From contig NZ_MOWM01000059.1 of assembly GCF_016082275.1 (NCBI RefSeq), positions 1 through 39,386 of the forward strand: 39,386 nt of DNA. Direction: 5' to 3'. This document shows positions 7,528-15,672 of the stretch, piece by piece. Each line of letters starts with the position of its first letter. Position 1 is the first letter of the stretch. A model generated the notes under the pieces. That model had not been told where the DNA came from. It searched no databases and saw only the letters and a program-made list of their open reading frames with translations. Both the position numbers and the translations under genes were made by a program. This stretch comes from Variovorax sp. E3. GTDB taxonomy: Bacteria; Pseudomonadota; Gammaproteobacteria; Burkholderiales; Burkholderiaceae_C.

Positions 7528-8538
7528 ATGAACACACTCCAACTGGGTGCCACCGGCCCCAAGGTCTCCGCGCTCGGCCTCGGCTGCATGGGCATGTCGG
7601 GCATGTACGGCCCGGCGGACCGCGCGGAAAGCATCGCCACCATCCACGCCGCCGTGGACGCGGGCATCACGCTGCTGGACACCGGCGACTTCTACGGCAG
7701 CGGCCACAACGAGATGCTGATCGGCGAAGCGCTCAAGGGCCTGAAGGGCGCGCAGCGCGACGCGGCGCTGGTGAGCGTGAAGTTCGGCGCCATGCGCGAC
7801 CCGGCCGGCGGCTGGGTCGGCTACGACGCGCGGCCGGCGGCGGTGAAGAACTTCGCCACCTACTCGCTGCAGCGGCTGGGCGTGGACCACATCGACATCT
7901 ACCGCCCCGCGCGGCTCGACCCGAACGTGCCGATCGAAGAGACCATCGGCGCCATCGCCGAGCTGGTGAAGGCGGGCTACGTGCGCCACATCGGGCTGTC
8001 TGAGGTGGGCTCGCAGACGCTTCGCAAGGCGGCGGCCGTGCACCCGATCGTCGACCTGCAGATCGAGTATTCGCTGATCTCGCGCGGCATCGAGGACGAC
8101 ATCCTCGCGACCTGCCGCGAGCTGGGCATCGGCATCACCGCGTACGGCGTGCTGTCGCGCGGCCTGATCAGCGGGCACTGGAAGAAGGAGGGCGCGGGCG
8201 CGAAGGATTTCCGCACGCACAGCCCGCGCTTCCAGGGCGAGAACGTGGACCGCAACCTCGCGCTGGTCGAGGCGCTGCGCCGGATTGCCGATGCCAAGGG
8301 CGTGACGGTGGCGCAGATCGCGATCGCGTGGGTGGCGGCGCAGGGCAACGACGTCGTGCCGCTGATCGGCGCCCGGCAGCGCACGCGGCTCGACGAGGCA
8401 TTGGGTGCGCTGAGCGTGAAGCTCGGCGCGGACGACCTCGCCGCCATCGAGCGCGCGGTGCCCAAGGGCGCTGCCGCCGGCGACCGCTATGCCGCGTCGC
8501 AGATGGCGAGCCTCGACAGCGAGACGCGCCCCGCCTGA
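7528..8538 (+). CDS. Aldo/keto reductase with catalytic His replaced by Ala
   Basis: NADP(H)-dependent aldo/keto reductase family protein, 336 aa, a TIM barrel. Catalytic positions D51, Y56 (LLDTGDFYG) and K85 (SVKFG) are present. The fourth tetrad residue, normally His in YxxHRxDP, reads IYRPARLDP, so A128 replaces His. I recall a subfamily with this same RPARLDP motif, so it is probably a subfamily trait and not a random loss. The start at ATG 7528 has an AAAGGA site 9 bases upstream; the longer frame runs through the LysR promoter. It is divergent from the LysR gene and probably regulated by it. The substrate is unknown. Confidence 0.92.
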   Translation: MNTLQLGATGPKVSALGLGCMGMSGMYGPADRAESIATIHAAVDAGITLLDTGDFYGSGHNEMLIGEALKGLKGAQRDAALVSVKFGAMRDPAGGWVGYDARPAAVKNFATYSLQRLGVDHIDIYRPARLDPNVPIEETIGAIAELVKAGYVRHIGLSEVGSQTLRKAAAVHPIVDLQIEYSLISRGIEDDILATCRELGIGITAYGVLSRGLISGHWKKEGAGAKDFRTHSPRFQGENVDRNLALVEALRRIADAKGVTVAQIAIAWVAAQGNDVVPLIGARQRTRLDEALGALSVKLGADDLAAIERAVPKGAAAGDRYAASQMASLDSETRPA

Positions 8539-8544
8539 ACGGGC

Positions 8545-9474
8545 TCAGCCCGCGAGAAAGTCCTCGATCATCCGCGCCACGCGCTGCGGCTGGTCGTGGT
8601 GCAGCATGTGGCCCGCGTCCTCCAGGCGCTCGATGCGCGCGTTGCCGACCGACTTCAGCCGCTCGTGGAATTCGTCGAGCGTGTAGCGGTTCTTCCACCA
8701 GCCGTGCAGGCTGTCGTCGGAGGCCTCGACCATCAGCAGCGGCGCGGTGATGCGCGCATACAGCGCCAGCGTTTCGTCGACCCGGAAGATGTGCGCGTTG
8801 ACGATCTTGTGCGCCGCCTCGCCGAGGATCTGCCAGCGCTCGCCGCCGTCGGGCTGCGCGTGGTTCACCGACCAGTGGCTGGCCAGCCAGTTGGCCTTGT
8901 CGGGCGTGAGGCGCGGGTTGGTCTTCATGAGGCGGCGCGCCACGCCGTCCACGGCCGAGTAGCCGGCCAGCGCCATCTCGCCGCGGTGCAGGCGCTTGAG
9001 TTCGTCGATCCACTGGCCGTAGCGCGCGGGGGCCTCGTCGGGCTTGCGCGCGGGCATGCCGAAGCCTTCGAGGTTGACGAGGCGGCGAATGCGCTGCGGC
9101 CGCACGCCGGCGTAGTGCATGGCGACGTTGCCGCCCATGCTGTGGCCGACGAGGTCGATCTGCTTTGCGGCATCGCCTTCGCCCGCGTAGTGGTCGAGCA
9201 GCCATTCGAGGTCGGCCAGGTAGTCGGCCAGCCAGTAGTTGTCGACGCCGCCGCCGTCGGTCAGGCCGAAGCCGCGCCAGTCTGGGGCGATGATGAAGCG
9301 GTCTTCTTCCATGGCGTCGACCACGAACTGCCACGACGCCGCCACGTCCATCCAGCCGTGCACCAGCACCAGCGGCGGGCGCGTGTCGGAGGGCTGGCCC
9401 CAGAGGCGCACGTGGTAGCTGAGGTTGCGCACGGGCACGAATTCGCTGCGGGAGGGGCGGAGGGCTTGGTACAT
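8545..9474 (-). CDS. Alpha/beta-fold hydrolase
   Basis: Alpha/beta hydrolase, 309 aa. The oxyanion-hole segment VHGWMD lies at residues 38-43, the nucleophile elbow GHSMGG at 110-115 (Ser112) and a C-terminal DAGHMLHHDQP with the catalytic His near residue 289. The start is ATG 9474 (MYQALRPSRSEF); the frame continues upstream in non-homologous sequence overlapping the opposite gene's leader. There is no signal peptide, so it is cytoplasmic. It converges on the aldo/keto reductase gene, with 6 bp between the stops. Esterase or epoxide-hydrolase-like activity is possible; the substrate is unknown. Confidence 0.9.
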   Translation of the reverse strand: MYQALRPSRSEFVPVRNLSYHVRLWGQPSDTRPPLVLVHGWMDVAASWQFVVDAMEEDRFIIAPDWRGFGLTDGGGVDNYWLADYLADLEWLLDHYAGEGDAAKQIDLVGHSMGGNVAMHYAGVRPQRIRRLVNLEGFGMPARKPDEAPARYGQWIDELKRLHRGEMALAGYSAVDGVARRLMKTNPRLTPDKANWLASHWSVNHAQPDGGERWQILGEAAHKIVNAHIFRVDETLALYARITAPLLMVEASDDSLHGWWKNRYTLDEFHERLKSVGNARIERLEDAGHMLHHDQPQRVARMIEDFLAG

Positions 9475-9589
9475 GGCGCCCGATGATAAGGAGGCCACCG
9501 CGCCGGCGCAGTCCGCCACAGGACAGGCGGCGCTCGGGTTTTTGCCGTGCGGCCAGCGGGTTGGGGTGCGGGACGGTAGCATCCCGCGC

Positions 9590-10651
9590 ATGAAAAAGAT
9601 CCAACTCGGTCAAAGCGACCTGCACGTCACCCCGGTCTGCCTGGGCACGATGACCTTCGGCGAACAGGTCGACGAACCCACTTCGCATGCCATTCTGAGC
9701 CGCTCGCTGGAGCGCGGCGTCGACTTCATCGACACCGCCGAGATGTACTCGGTGCCCACGCGCAAGGAGACCTACAGCGTCACCGAAACCATCATCGGCA
9801 ACTGGTTTGCCGCCAACCCCGGCGCGCGCGAGAAGCTGGTGCTGGCCACCAAGGTGGCCGGCCCTTCGCGCGGCATGCCCTGGGTGCGCGAGGGCGCGGG
9901 CATGACGGCGGCCGACATCGAGGCCTCGTGCAACGCCAGCCTGAAGCGCCTGAAGACCGACGTCATCGACCTGTACCAGATCCACTGGCCCGAGCGCCAT
10001 GTGCCGCTGTTCGGCAACATGTACTACGACCCGGCCAAGGAAAGCTCGAAGACGCCGATCCTGGAGCAGCTCGAAGCGCTGGGCAAGCTGGTGAAGGCCG
10101 GCAAGGTGCGCGCCATCGGTTTGTCGAACGAAACGCCCTACGGCGTGCACGAGTTCGTGCGCCTGGCCGAGCAGCACGGGCTGCCGCGCGTGGCGACGGT
10201 GCAGAACGTGTACAGCCTCATTGCCCGCGGCCACGAGAACGCGCTGGACGAGACGATGCACCGGCTGAACGTGTCACTGCTGGCGTATTCGCCGCTGGCC
10301 TTCGGCCTGCTGACCGGCAAGTACGACCAGAGCGGCATCGAGGGGCCCGACGCACCGAAGGGCGCGCGCATCTCCAGCTACGAGTCGGTGCGCAAGCAGC
10401 GCTGGGGCCGCCCCGATTCGCTGCGCGCCGCCAGGCGCTACAACCAGCTGGCGCGCGACAACGGCCTGACGCCGACGCAGCTGGCGCTGGCGTTCTGCTA
10501 CACGAAGTGGCAGGTGGCGAGCACGATCATCGGCGTGACGTCGGTGGCGCAGCTCGACGAAGACTTGAACGCGCATGGCACCACGCTGTCGCCAGAAGTG
10601 CTGGCGGAGATCGACAAGATCCGTTGGGAAATTCGCGACCCCGCGGCCTGA
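9590..10651 (+). CDS. Tas-like aldo/keto reductase
   Basis: Aldo/keto reductase of 353 aa, similar to the E. coli Tas group. The full tetrad is visible: D48 and Y53 (FIDTAEMYS), K88 (LATKVAG) and H132 (YQIHWPER). The insert with PLFGNMYYDP followed by an EQLEALGKLVKAGKVRAIGLSNE segment is typical of this clade. The start at ATG 9590 (MKKIQLGQSDL) matches the family N-terminus. It is divergent from the hydrolase gene, with 115 bp between. It contrasts with the nearby reductase at 7528, which lacks the catalytic His. The physiological substrate is unknown. Confidence 0.93.
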   Translation: MKKIQLGQSDLHVTPVCLGTMTFGEQVDEPTSHAILSRSLERGVDFIDTAEMYSVPTRKETYSVTETIIGNWFAANPGAREKLVLATKVAGPSRGMPWVREGAGMTAADIEASCNASLKRLKTDVIDLYQIHWPERHVPLFGNMYYDPAKESSKTPILEQLEALGKLVKAGKVRAIGLSNETPYGVHEFVRLAEQHGLPRVATVQNVYSLIARGHENALDETMHRLNVSLLAYSPLAFGLLTGKYDQSGIEGPDAPKGARISSYESVRKQRWGRPDSLRAARRYNQLARDNGLTPTQLALAFCYTKWQVASTIIGVTSVAQLDEDLNAHGTTLSPEVLAEIDKIRWEIRDPAA

Positions 10652-10671
10652 GGCTTTTCTTCCTGCCCGGC

Positions 10672-11259
10672 TCAGCGGCCGCAGTCGCCCTGGGCCGCTG
10701 CCAGCGCAAGCGCCGGCAGGCTCAGCAGGCCCATGCCGCTGCCCTTGAACTGGCCCTTCATGCAGTCGCCGCGCGCGGAGCCGGCGACGTCCGTGCTCAA
10801 CCGTGAATCGAAGGCGGAGCGCGGGGTGCCGTTGAGGTCTTGCGTGGCGCGGTCGGAGAAAGAGCGTTCGCGGCCGATGTCGCGCAGGACGCGGCGGGTG
10901 CTTTCCGAATGAAGGATCAGCGGTGGCGGGGCAGGTGCGGGGCTCGCGGCTTGCGGTGGTTCGGCGGCTGCGGCCGGGGCGTTCGGGGCCGAGACGGTAT
11001 TGCCGCGAGCAGGCGGCGGCGCACGCCTTGCGATCGGGCGCGATGCCGACGATGCGGCGCGCGGTGCCGGCGGCTCGGCCTTCATCGCCACGGCAGGCGG
11101 CGCCACCTCCACCACCTGCACCACCTCCATGACCACACGCCTCGCCGCCGAATCGGCCGCCCACCTGTGCGGCTGCGTCGCGACCATCAGCAGCCACAGC
11201 GCGGCCGCGTGCATCGCCGCCACGGCGAGCACCAGCGCCGGCAGCGCGGGGCGGCGCAT
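10672..11259 (-). CDS. Single-pass, Pro/Ala-rich membrane protein (TonB-like layout)
   Basis: A 195-aa protein I do not recognise. One hydrophobic segment lies near residues 5-25 (ALPALVLAVAAMHAAALWLL), followed by a hydrophobic VVMEVVQVVEV strand and a Pro/Ala-rich stretch to about residue 115. The C-terminal half contains two cysteines in GDCMKGQFKGSGMG and GDCGR. The layout recalls TonB or a periplasmic anchor protein, but no TonB C-terminal domain is present. It starts 2 bp after the stop of the XRE gene, so it belongs to the DUF2975-XRE operon. Chosen start is ATG 11259 (MRRPALP); the longer frame overlaps the XRE gene. Confidence 0.75.
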   Translation of the reverse strand: MRRPALPALVLAVAAMHAAALWLLMVATQPHRWAADSAARRVVMEVVQVVEVAPPAVAMKAEPPAPRAASSASRPIARRAPPPARGNTVSAPNAPAAAAEPPQAASPAPAPPPLILHSESTRRVLRDIGRERSFSDRATQDLNGTPRSAFDSRLSTDVAGSARGDCMKGQFKGSGMGLLSLPALALAAAQGDCGR

Positions 11260-11261
11260 CG

Positions 11262-11477
11262 TCAGTCCCCGGGCGATGGCTGCCACTCGAGCAGGTCGCC
11301 GGGCTGGCACTGCAGCGCTTCGCAGATGCGCTCCAGCGTGTCGAAGCGCACGCCGCGCACCTTGCCGCTTTTCAGCAGCGACAGGTTCTGCTCGGTGATG
11401 CCGACATGTTCCGCCAGCTCGCGCGAGCGCATCTTGCGGCGCGCGAGCATGACATCGAGGTTCACGACGATGGGCAT
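11262..11477 (-). CDS. YozG-like XRE-family transcriptional regulator
   Basis: Small Cro/CI-type helix-turn-helix protein, 71 aa, covering almost only the HTH: MLARRKMRSRELAEHVGITEQNLSLLKSGKVRGVRFDTLERI. Its length and N-terminus (MPIVVNLDVML) match the YozG group, which in many bacteria sits beside a DUF2975 membrane protein, as it does here (7 bp downstream of that gene). It is expected to bind the operator at 12078-12094 and autoregulate the operon, with the membrane partner perhaps controlling it. The trigger is unknown. Confidence 0.9.
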   Translation of the reverse strand: MPIVVNLDVMLARRKMRSRELAEHVGITEQNLSLLKSGKVRGVRFDTLERICEALQCQPGDLLEWQPSPGD

Positions 11478-11484
11478 GGCGTGT

Positions 11485-12042
11485 TCAGACGAAGCCTGCG
11501 TTGTCGTCGGCCAGGCGGCGCGCCTCGGCCATGACCCGGGCGATGGCCACGAGCACGGCGCCGAACAGGATGTGAAGGCAATCGAACCACGCGATGCTGA
11601 TGGCCAGGTAGCGGTGGCCCGGCGGGTTGCCGATGCTGAGCGTCACGCTCATCAGGCCGCGCGCCAGCGGCAGCAGCAGCGCCAGCAGCAGCACGGCCCA
11701 TGCGAAGCGCACCAGCGCGTCTTGCGCGGCGGCGCCGAACACGCGGCCCTGGCCGTATTCACCGAACAGCCGCCAGAGATGCCGCAGCGCATAGAGCCCG
11801 CCGCCCACGGGCAGCAGGCTGACCACCGCGGTGCGCCAGCGGCCCGCCTCGTCGGGCGGCAGGTTGGGCAGGCCCAGGAAGCTGCCGATGCCGAACAGGT
11901 CGAGCCAGTTGCTGGCCGTGAGCAGCAGCACGGGCTGCACGAGCAGCAACGCCGCCCCGACCAGGGCCAGCGTCCGCACGACTTGCGCGTGCCGCTTCAG
12001 GTAGAACGAAGGCGTGGCCGCCGGGGCTGGCGTATGCTGCAT
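11485..12042 (-). CDS. DUF2975 family membrane protein
   Basis: Integral membrane protein of 185 aa with four hydrophobic segments: LALVGAALLLVQPVLLL, a TAVVSLLPVGGGLYAL helix, LVRFAWAVLLLALLLPLA, and a final LHILFGAVLVAIARVM. It matches the DUF2975 pattern, whose members are paired with YozG-like regulators. It is first in an operon with that regulator and a TonB-like protein. The start is ATG 12042; the longer frame upstream runs through the AT-rich promoter and has non-family sequence. It probably acts as the membrane sensor or target of the pair, which is inference. Confidence 0.85.
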   Translation of the reverse strand: MQHTPAPAATPSFYLKRHAQVVRTLALVGAALLLVQPVLLLTASNWLDLFGIGSFLGLPNLPPDEAGRWRTAVVSLLPVGGGLYALRHLWRLFGEYGQGRVFGAAAQDALVRFAWAVLLLALLLPLARGLMSVTLSIGNPPGHRYLAISIAWFDCLHILFGAVLVAIARVMAEARRLADDNAGFV

Positions 12043-12077
12043 GGCTGGGCCGATGTTGAATGTGATGCAGCAAATTT

Positions 12078-12094
12078 TTATCGTAAAACAATAA
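12078..12094. promoter_or_regulatory. 17-bp palindromic operator candidate for the DUF2975/XRE operon
   Basis: TTATCGT-AAA-ACAATAA is an inverted repeat with 7-bp arms and one mismatch (C against T). It is embedded in the only strongly AT-rich segment nearby (about 12070-12105), 36 bp upstream of the DUF2975 start and 40 bp from the divergent ybaK start. It is a natural autoregulatory site for the YozG-like regulator and overlaps where the minus-strand promoter should be. Confidence 0.6.
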
Positions 12095-12133
12095 GTTTTC
12101 TGAAGAAGACCTGAACCGCGAGCCGCCAGCCAG

Positions 12134-12628
12134 ATGGCCAAGAAAAGCACCCACACCTCCGAGACGCCCGCCACGCAGTTGCTGCGCGCGCACAAGATCG
12201 TCTTCACCGAGCACCCTTACGAATACGTCGAGCACGGCGGCGCGCAGCGCGGCGCCGAGATGCTGGGGCTCGACCCGTTCACCGTCATCAAGACGCTGGT
12301 GATGCAGGACCAGGACGCCAGGCCGCTGATCGTGCTGATGCACGGCAACCGCACGGTGTCGACCAAGAACCTTGCGCGTCAGATCGGCGCCAAGTCGGTC
12401 GAGCCCTGCAAGCCCGAGGTGGCGCAGCGCCACAGCGGCTACATGGTGGGCGGCACCTCGCCGTTCGGCACGCGGCGCGAGATGCCGGTGTATGTGGAGT
12501 CGACCATCCTCGAGCTGCCGAAGATCGTGCTCAACGGCGGGCGGCGCGGCTACCTGATCGGCATCGATCCGCAGGTGTGCACGGCGCTGCTGGGCGCCAA
12601 ACCCGTTCAATGTGCGCTGGCAGAATAG
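12134..12628 (+). CDS. ybaK: YbaK/EbsC-type aminoacyl-tRNA deacylase
   Basis: Trans-editing protein of 164 aa that hydrolyses misacylated tRNA, classically Cys-tRNA(Pro). The sequence has the INS-like core: LLRAHKIVFTEHPYEY near the N-terminus, FTVIKTLVMQ with the conserved lysine, a GGTSPFGTR loop, and the C-terminal GRRGYLIGIDPQ. Length is normal for bacterial YbaK. It acts in the cytosol on free misacylated tRNA. It is divergent from the DUF2975 operon. The DUF6348 gene follows after 8 bp and is probably co-transcribed. Confidence 0.92.
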   Translation: MAKKSTHTSETPATQLLRAHKIVFTEHPYEYVEHGGAQRGAEMLGLDPFTVIKTLVMQDQDARPLIVLMHGNRTVSTKNLARQIGAKSVEPCKPEVAQRHSGYMVGGTSPFGTRREMPVYVESTILELPKIVLNGGRRGYLIGIDPQVCTALLGAKPVQCALAE

Positions 12629-12636
12629 CCGGCGCC

Positions 12637-13443
12637 ATGACATCCCCGTCTTCCGATTTCTTTCCTTCCCGGCTGGCCGCCAACCCGGGCGAGGGCGCAT
12701 CGTTCGAGATGAACTACCGCGACGGCGAGCGCGCCTGGTCGGAGCCCGTCGACCTGTCGGCGATGCTGCTCCAGACGCTCGCCGCGCGCGGCCACGAAGG
12801 CCGGCTGGCGCAGGACGGCTGGGTCGTGCTGTCCGACGGGCTGTGGCTGCTGCCGCAGATACTGAGCCTGTCGGTGAAGGACGGCGACACGGCCAGCAGC
12901 TCCACCACCATCGAGGTCGCGCACGCGCAATTGCTGCCGGGCGGCACCTTCGAGTTCCAGCACTCGGTCGGCGGCTCGGCCATCGACACCCTGGCGCGCG
13001 GCTTCGACCTGTGGGCGCAGGTGGACCTGGTCGTGTACCAGGACGCGCTGCGCAAGGAACTGGAGCATTGCACCTCGATGGAAATGAGCTGGCAGGAAGG
13101 GCGCGCGCGCCGCGTGCTGTTCGGGCCCGTGGCGCATCGCGTGGCCCACCCTGAAGTCGAGGCCGACGAAGAGCATCCGTTCTGCCCCTGCTGCCTGTTC
13201 ACCAACACCTGGGATGCGTTCAAGTCGCAGATCGAATCGGACGCGGTGTACGGCGTGCGCCTGTATGCCGCGCGCGACGCGCAGGGCGAGGTGCAGGCCG
13301 ACTGCCGCGTCAACGGCGAAGACTGGCCGGCCGGCGCCGAGGCGCTGCGCGCCTACGTGACGCAGTGGCCCGACCGCGGCTTCGAGTTTCGCAAGCAATA
13401 TGTCGTGATCCAATCGCCTGCCCAGGCGGTCGTCGCCGAATAA
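12637..13443 (+). CDS. DUF6348 family protein
   Basis: A 268-aa cytoplasmic protein with no signal peptide or membrane segment. It resembles the DUF6348 family: EGRLAQDGWVVLSDGLWLLPQI near residue 50, SSSTTIEVAHAQLLPGGTFEFQHS, and an HPFCPCCLFTNTWDAF segment whose C-x-C-C pair could bind metal. No function is known for the family. Start ATG 12637 lies 8 bp after ybaK. It precedes plsY by 29 bp, so ybaK, this gene and plsY may form one transcript. Confidence 0.8.
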   Translation: MTSPSSDFFPSRLAANPGEGASFEMNYRDGERAWSEPVDLSAMLLQTLAARGHEGRLAQDGWVVLSDGLWLLPQILSLSVKDGDTASSSTTIEVAHAQLLPGGTFEFQHSVGGSAIDTLARGFDLWAQVDLVVYQDALRKELEHCTSMEMSWQEGRARRVLFGPVAHRVAHPEVEADEEHPFCPCCLFTNTWDAFKSQIESDAVYGVRLYAARDAQGEVQADCRVNGEDWPAGAEALRAYVTQWPDRGFEFRKQYVVIQSPAQAVVAE

Positions 13444-13472
13444 GAACAACTTTTCTCCCGCGGAGTGCCGTC

Positions 13473-14111
13473 TTGAGTTTCACCTTGCCTTCCCTCATCG
13501 CCATCGTGGTGTCGTACCTGATCGGTTCGCTGTCGTTCGCCGTCATCGTGAGCAAGACGCTCGGCATGGCCGACCCGCGCAGCTACGGCAGCAAGAACCC
13601 CGGCGCCACCAACGTGCTGCGCTCGGGCAACAAGGGCGCGGCGCTGGCCACGCTGCTGCTCGACGCGCTCAAGGGCTGGGTGCCGGTGTTCGTGATCCAC
13701 CAGTTCGGCGCGCAATGGGGGCTGGGCGCGGGCGTGGCGGCGCTGGCCGGCCTCGCGGCTTTCCTGGGCCACCTCTACCCCGTGTTCTTCGGCTTCCAGG
13801 GCGGCAAGGGCGTGGCCACGGCGGCCGGCGTGCTGGTGGGCATCGCGCCCTGGCTGGGGCTTGCCACGGGCGCGACCTGGCTGATCATCGCGATCTTCTT
13901 CCGCTATTCGTCGCTGTCGTCGCTGGTGGCGGCGTTCTTTGCGCCGGCCTATTACCTGATCGGCGGCGGCATTGCGTGGCCGCTCGACCGCACGGTGCTG
14001 ATTGCCCTCATCATCATGAGCCTGCTGCTGATCTGGCGGCACCGCGAAAACATCCGCCGGCTCGCGGCCGGCACGGAGTCGAAGCTCGGCTCCAGCAAAA
14101 AACAGAACTGA
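13473..14111 (+). CDS. plsY: PlsY glycerol-3-phosphate acyltransferase (TTG start)
   Basis: Inner-membrane enzyme of about 212 aa that transfers the acyl group of acyl-phosphate to glycerol-3-phosphate, the first step of phospholipid synthesis. Several hydrophobic helices and the three PlsY motifs are visible: YLIGSLSFA, then SYGSKNPGATNVLRSG, and GFQGGKGVATAAGV. The start was set at TTG 13473 (MSFTLPS), which has a GGAG seven bases upstream and gives the family N-terminus; the longer ATG-initiated frame overlaps the DUF6348 gene. The ridA gene follows after 11 bp. Confidence 0.94.
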   Translation: MSFTLPSLIAIVVSYLIGSLSFAVIVSKTLGMADPRSYGSKNPGATNVLRSGNKGAALATLLLDALKGWVPVFVIHQFGAQWGLGAGVAALAGLAAFLGHLYPVFFGFQGGKGVATAAGVLVGIAPWLGLATGATWLIIAIFFRYSSLSSLVAAFFAPAYYLIGGGIAWPLDRTVLIALIIMSLLLIWRHRENIRRLAAGTESKLGSSKKQN

Positions 14112-14122
14112 AAGAGAACACC

Positions 14123-14476
14123 ATGGCTTCCATCACCCGCTTCCACGTCGGCCCCCGCCTGTCTGAAACCGCCGTGCACAACGGCACCGTCTACCTCGCC
14201 GGCCAGGTGCCCGACGACACCACGCAGGACATCCGCGGCCAGACCGCGCAGGTGCTGGGCATGGTCGACCGCCTGCTGGCCGAGGCCGGCAGCGACAAGT
14301 CGCGCATCCTCATGACGCAGATCTTCCTGGCCGACATCACCGACATCGCGGCCATGAACGAGATCTGGGACGCATGGATTCCCGCCGGCAACACGCCGCC
14401 GCGCGCGACCGTGCAGGCCCAGATGGCCAATTCGGCCTACAAGATCGAGATCGTCGTCACTGCCGCGCAAGCCTGA
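14123..14476 (+). CDS. RidA family enamine/imine deaminase
   Basis: RidA/YjgF/YER057c-type protein, 117 aa, usually a trimer that hydrolyses reactive 2-aminoacrylate and other enamines or imines released by PLP enzymes. The conserved arginine lies in NTPPRATVQAQ and the C-terminal glutamate in YKIEIVVTA. YLAGQVPDD and the QTAQVLGMVDRLLAEAGS helix also match. The N-terminus (MASITRFHVGPRLSETAVHNG) marks a RidA subfamily rather than archetypal RidA. It lies directly behind plsY and converges with the retropepsin gene. Confidence 0.93.
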   Translation: MASITRFHVGPRLSETAVHNGTVYLAGQVPDDTTQDIRGQTAQVLGMVDRLLAEAGSDKSRILMTQIFLADITDIAAMNEIWDAWIPAGNTPPRATVQAQMANSAYKIEIVVTAAQA

Positions 14477-14495
14477 TCGGCCTGCGGGCGAACAA

Positions 14496-15134
14496 TCAGT
14501 ACCGCTTTTCCAGGACCATCTGGTCCGCGTCGCGCCGCATCGAAAAGCGGTTGATGAAGCTGTTGCCCAGCAGCACGAAGGGCATGGGCTGCTGCGAGAC
14601 CATGGCGTCGATGTCGTACACCTCGACGTCGCCCACGCGCACCGACTGCAGCCGCAGCCGGTAGCCTTGGGTCATGCCGTTGGCGGTGCCGATCTGCACC
14701 GGCTGGCCCTTGGTGTAGTCGAGGCCGATGCGCTGCGCGTCGGCCGCCGACAGGGCCACATTGGTGGCGCCCGTGTCGAGCATGAAAGTCACGGCCCGGC
14801 CGTTGATGCTGCCCTGCGTCAGGAAGTGCCCGCGGCTGTCGGCCGGCAGCACGATGCGGTTGCCGCCCCCCGAACCACCCCCGCCGCCGATGCTCACCGG
14901 CGTGTCCATGCGCAGGTTGACGCGCTTGCCCTCGAGCTCGACCACGGCCTGCTCGGCCTGCAGCGACACGAGCTTCACGCCCTGGAAGGTCTCGCCGACC
15001 GCCACCGTCTTGGGCGGAGCGCCGTTCACGATCAGGATCGCGCGGCTGCCGATGGTGCCGGTCAGGGTGACCGAGCCGGCGGCGTGCGCCACGGCGGCAA
15101 CTGCGCACAGCGCCGCGACGAGGAGCGCTTTCAT
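14496..15134 (-). CDS. Secreted retropepsin-like aspartic protease (TIGR02281-type)
   Basis: Periplasmic clan AA aspartic protease of 212 aa. The signal peptide is residues 1-18 (VAHA-A). The N-terminal portion (VNGAPPKTVAVGETFQGVKL) is a small beta domain. A Gly/Ser linker (about residues 83-91) leads to a retropepsin fold with the active motif FMLDTGATNVALS and the second hydrophobic Gly motif FVLLGNSFINRF. Such proteins act as homodimers, each giving one aspartate. It starts 7 bp after yajQ ends on the same strand, so they are likely an operon. Targets are unknown. Confidence 0.9.
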   Translation of the reverse strand: MKALLVAALCAVAAVAHAAGSVTLTGTIGSRAILIVNGAPPKTVAVGETFQGVKLVSLQAEQAVVELEGKRVNLRMDTPVSIGGGGGSGGGNRIVLPADSRGHFLTQGSINGRAVTFMLDTGATNVALSAADAQRIGLDYTKGQPVQIGTANGMTQGYRLRLQSVRVGDVEVYDIDAMVSQQPMPFVLLGNSFINRFSMRRDADQMVLEKRY

Positions 15135-15141
15135 GCGAGGG

Positions 15142-15627
15142 TCAGTCGCGGAAATTGTTGAAGGACAGCGGCATGTCGGGCACGTCCTTCTTGATGAGGG
15201 CCATGGCCGCCTGCAGGTCGTCGCGCTTGGCGCCGGTGATGCGCACCGCGTCGCCCTGGATCGCGGCCTGCACCTTGAGCTTACTGTCCTTGACGATGCG
15301 GGTGATCTTCTTGGCCTGCTCGCTCTCGATGCCGCTCTTGACCTTGATGACCTGCTTGACCTTGTCGCCGCCCATTTTCTGCACGTCGCCCTTGTCGAGG
15401 AAGCGCACGTCGACGCTGCGCTTGGTGAGCTTGCTGCGCAGGATGTCTTCGACCTGCACGAGCTGGAACTCGGCGTCGCCGATCATGGTGATCTCCTTGT
15501 CCTTGAGGTCGACCGAGGCGGCGGTGCCCTTGAAATCGAAACGCGTCGCGATTTCCTTGGCGGTGTTTTCGACCGCGTTCTTCACTTCGGGCAGATTGGG
15601 CTCGCAGACGGTATCGAAGGACGGCAT
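15142..15627 (-). CDS. yajQ: YajQ family nucleotide-binding protein
   Basis: YajQ/DUF520 protein, 161 aa, made of two ferredoxin-like halves. Matches are MPSFDTVCEPNLPEVKNAV at the start, RFDFKGT, and the C-terminal DVPDMPLSFNNFRD. YajQ proteins bind nucleotides; a Xanthomonas member binds cyclic di-GMP and works with a LysR regulator, which is established for that homologue only. The start is ATG 15627, with a good AGGAGAG site upstream. It is divergent from murB with a 45-bp gap and is followed by the retropepsin gene. Confidence 0.94.
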   Translation of the reverse strand: MPSFDTVCEPNLPEVKNAVENTAKEIATRFDFKGTAASVDLKDKEITMIGDAEFQLVQVEDILRSKLTKRSVDVRFLDKGDVQKMGGDKVKQVIKVKSGIESEQAKKITRIVKDSKLKVQAAIQGDAVRITGAKRDDLQAAMALIKKDVPDMPLSFNNFRD

Positions 15628-15672
15628 GGACTCTCTCCTGAATTCACTGATGCTGGATGCGACAATTCTCCC

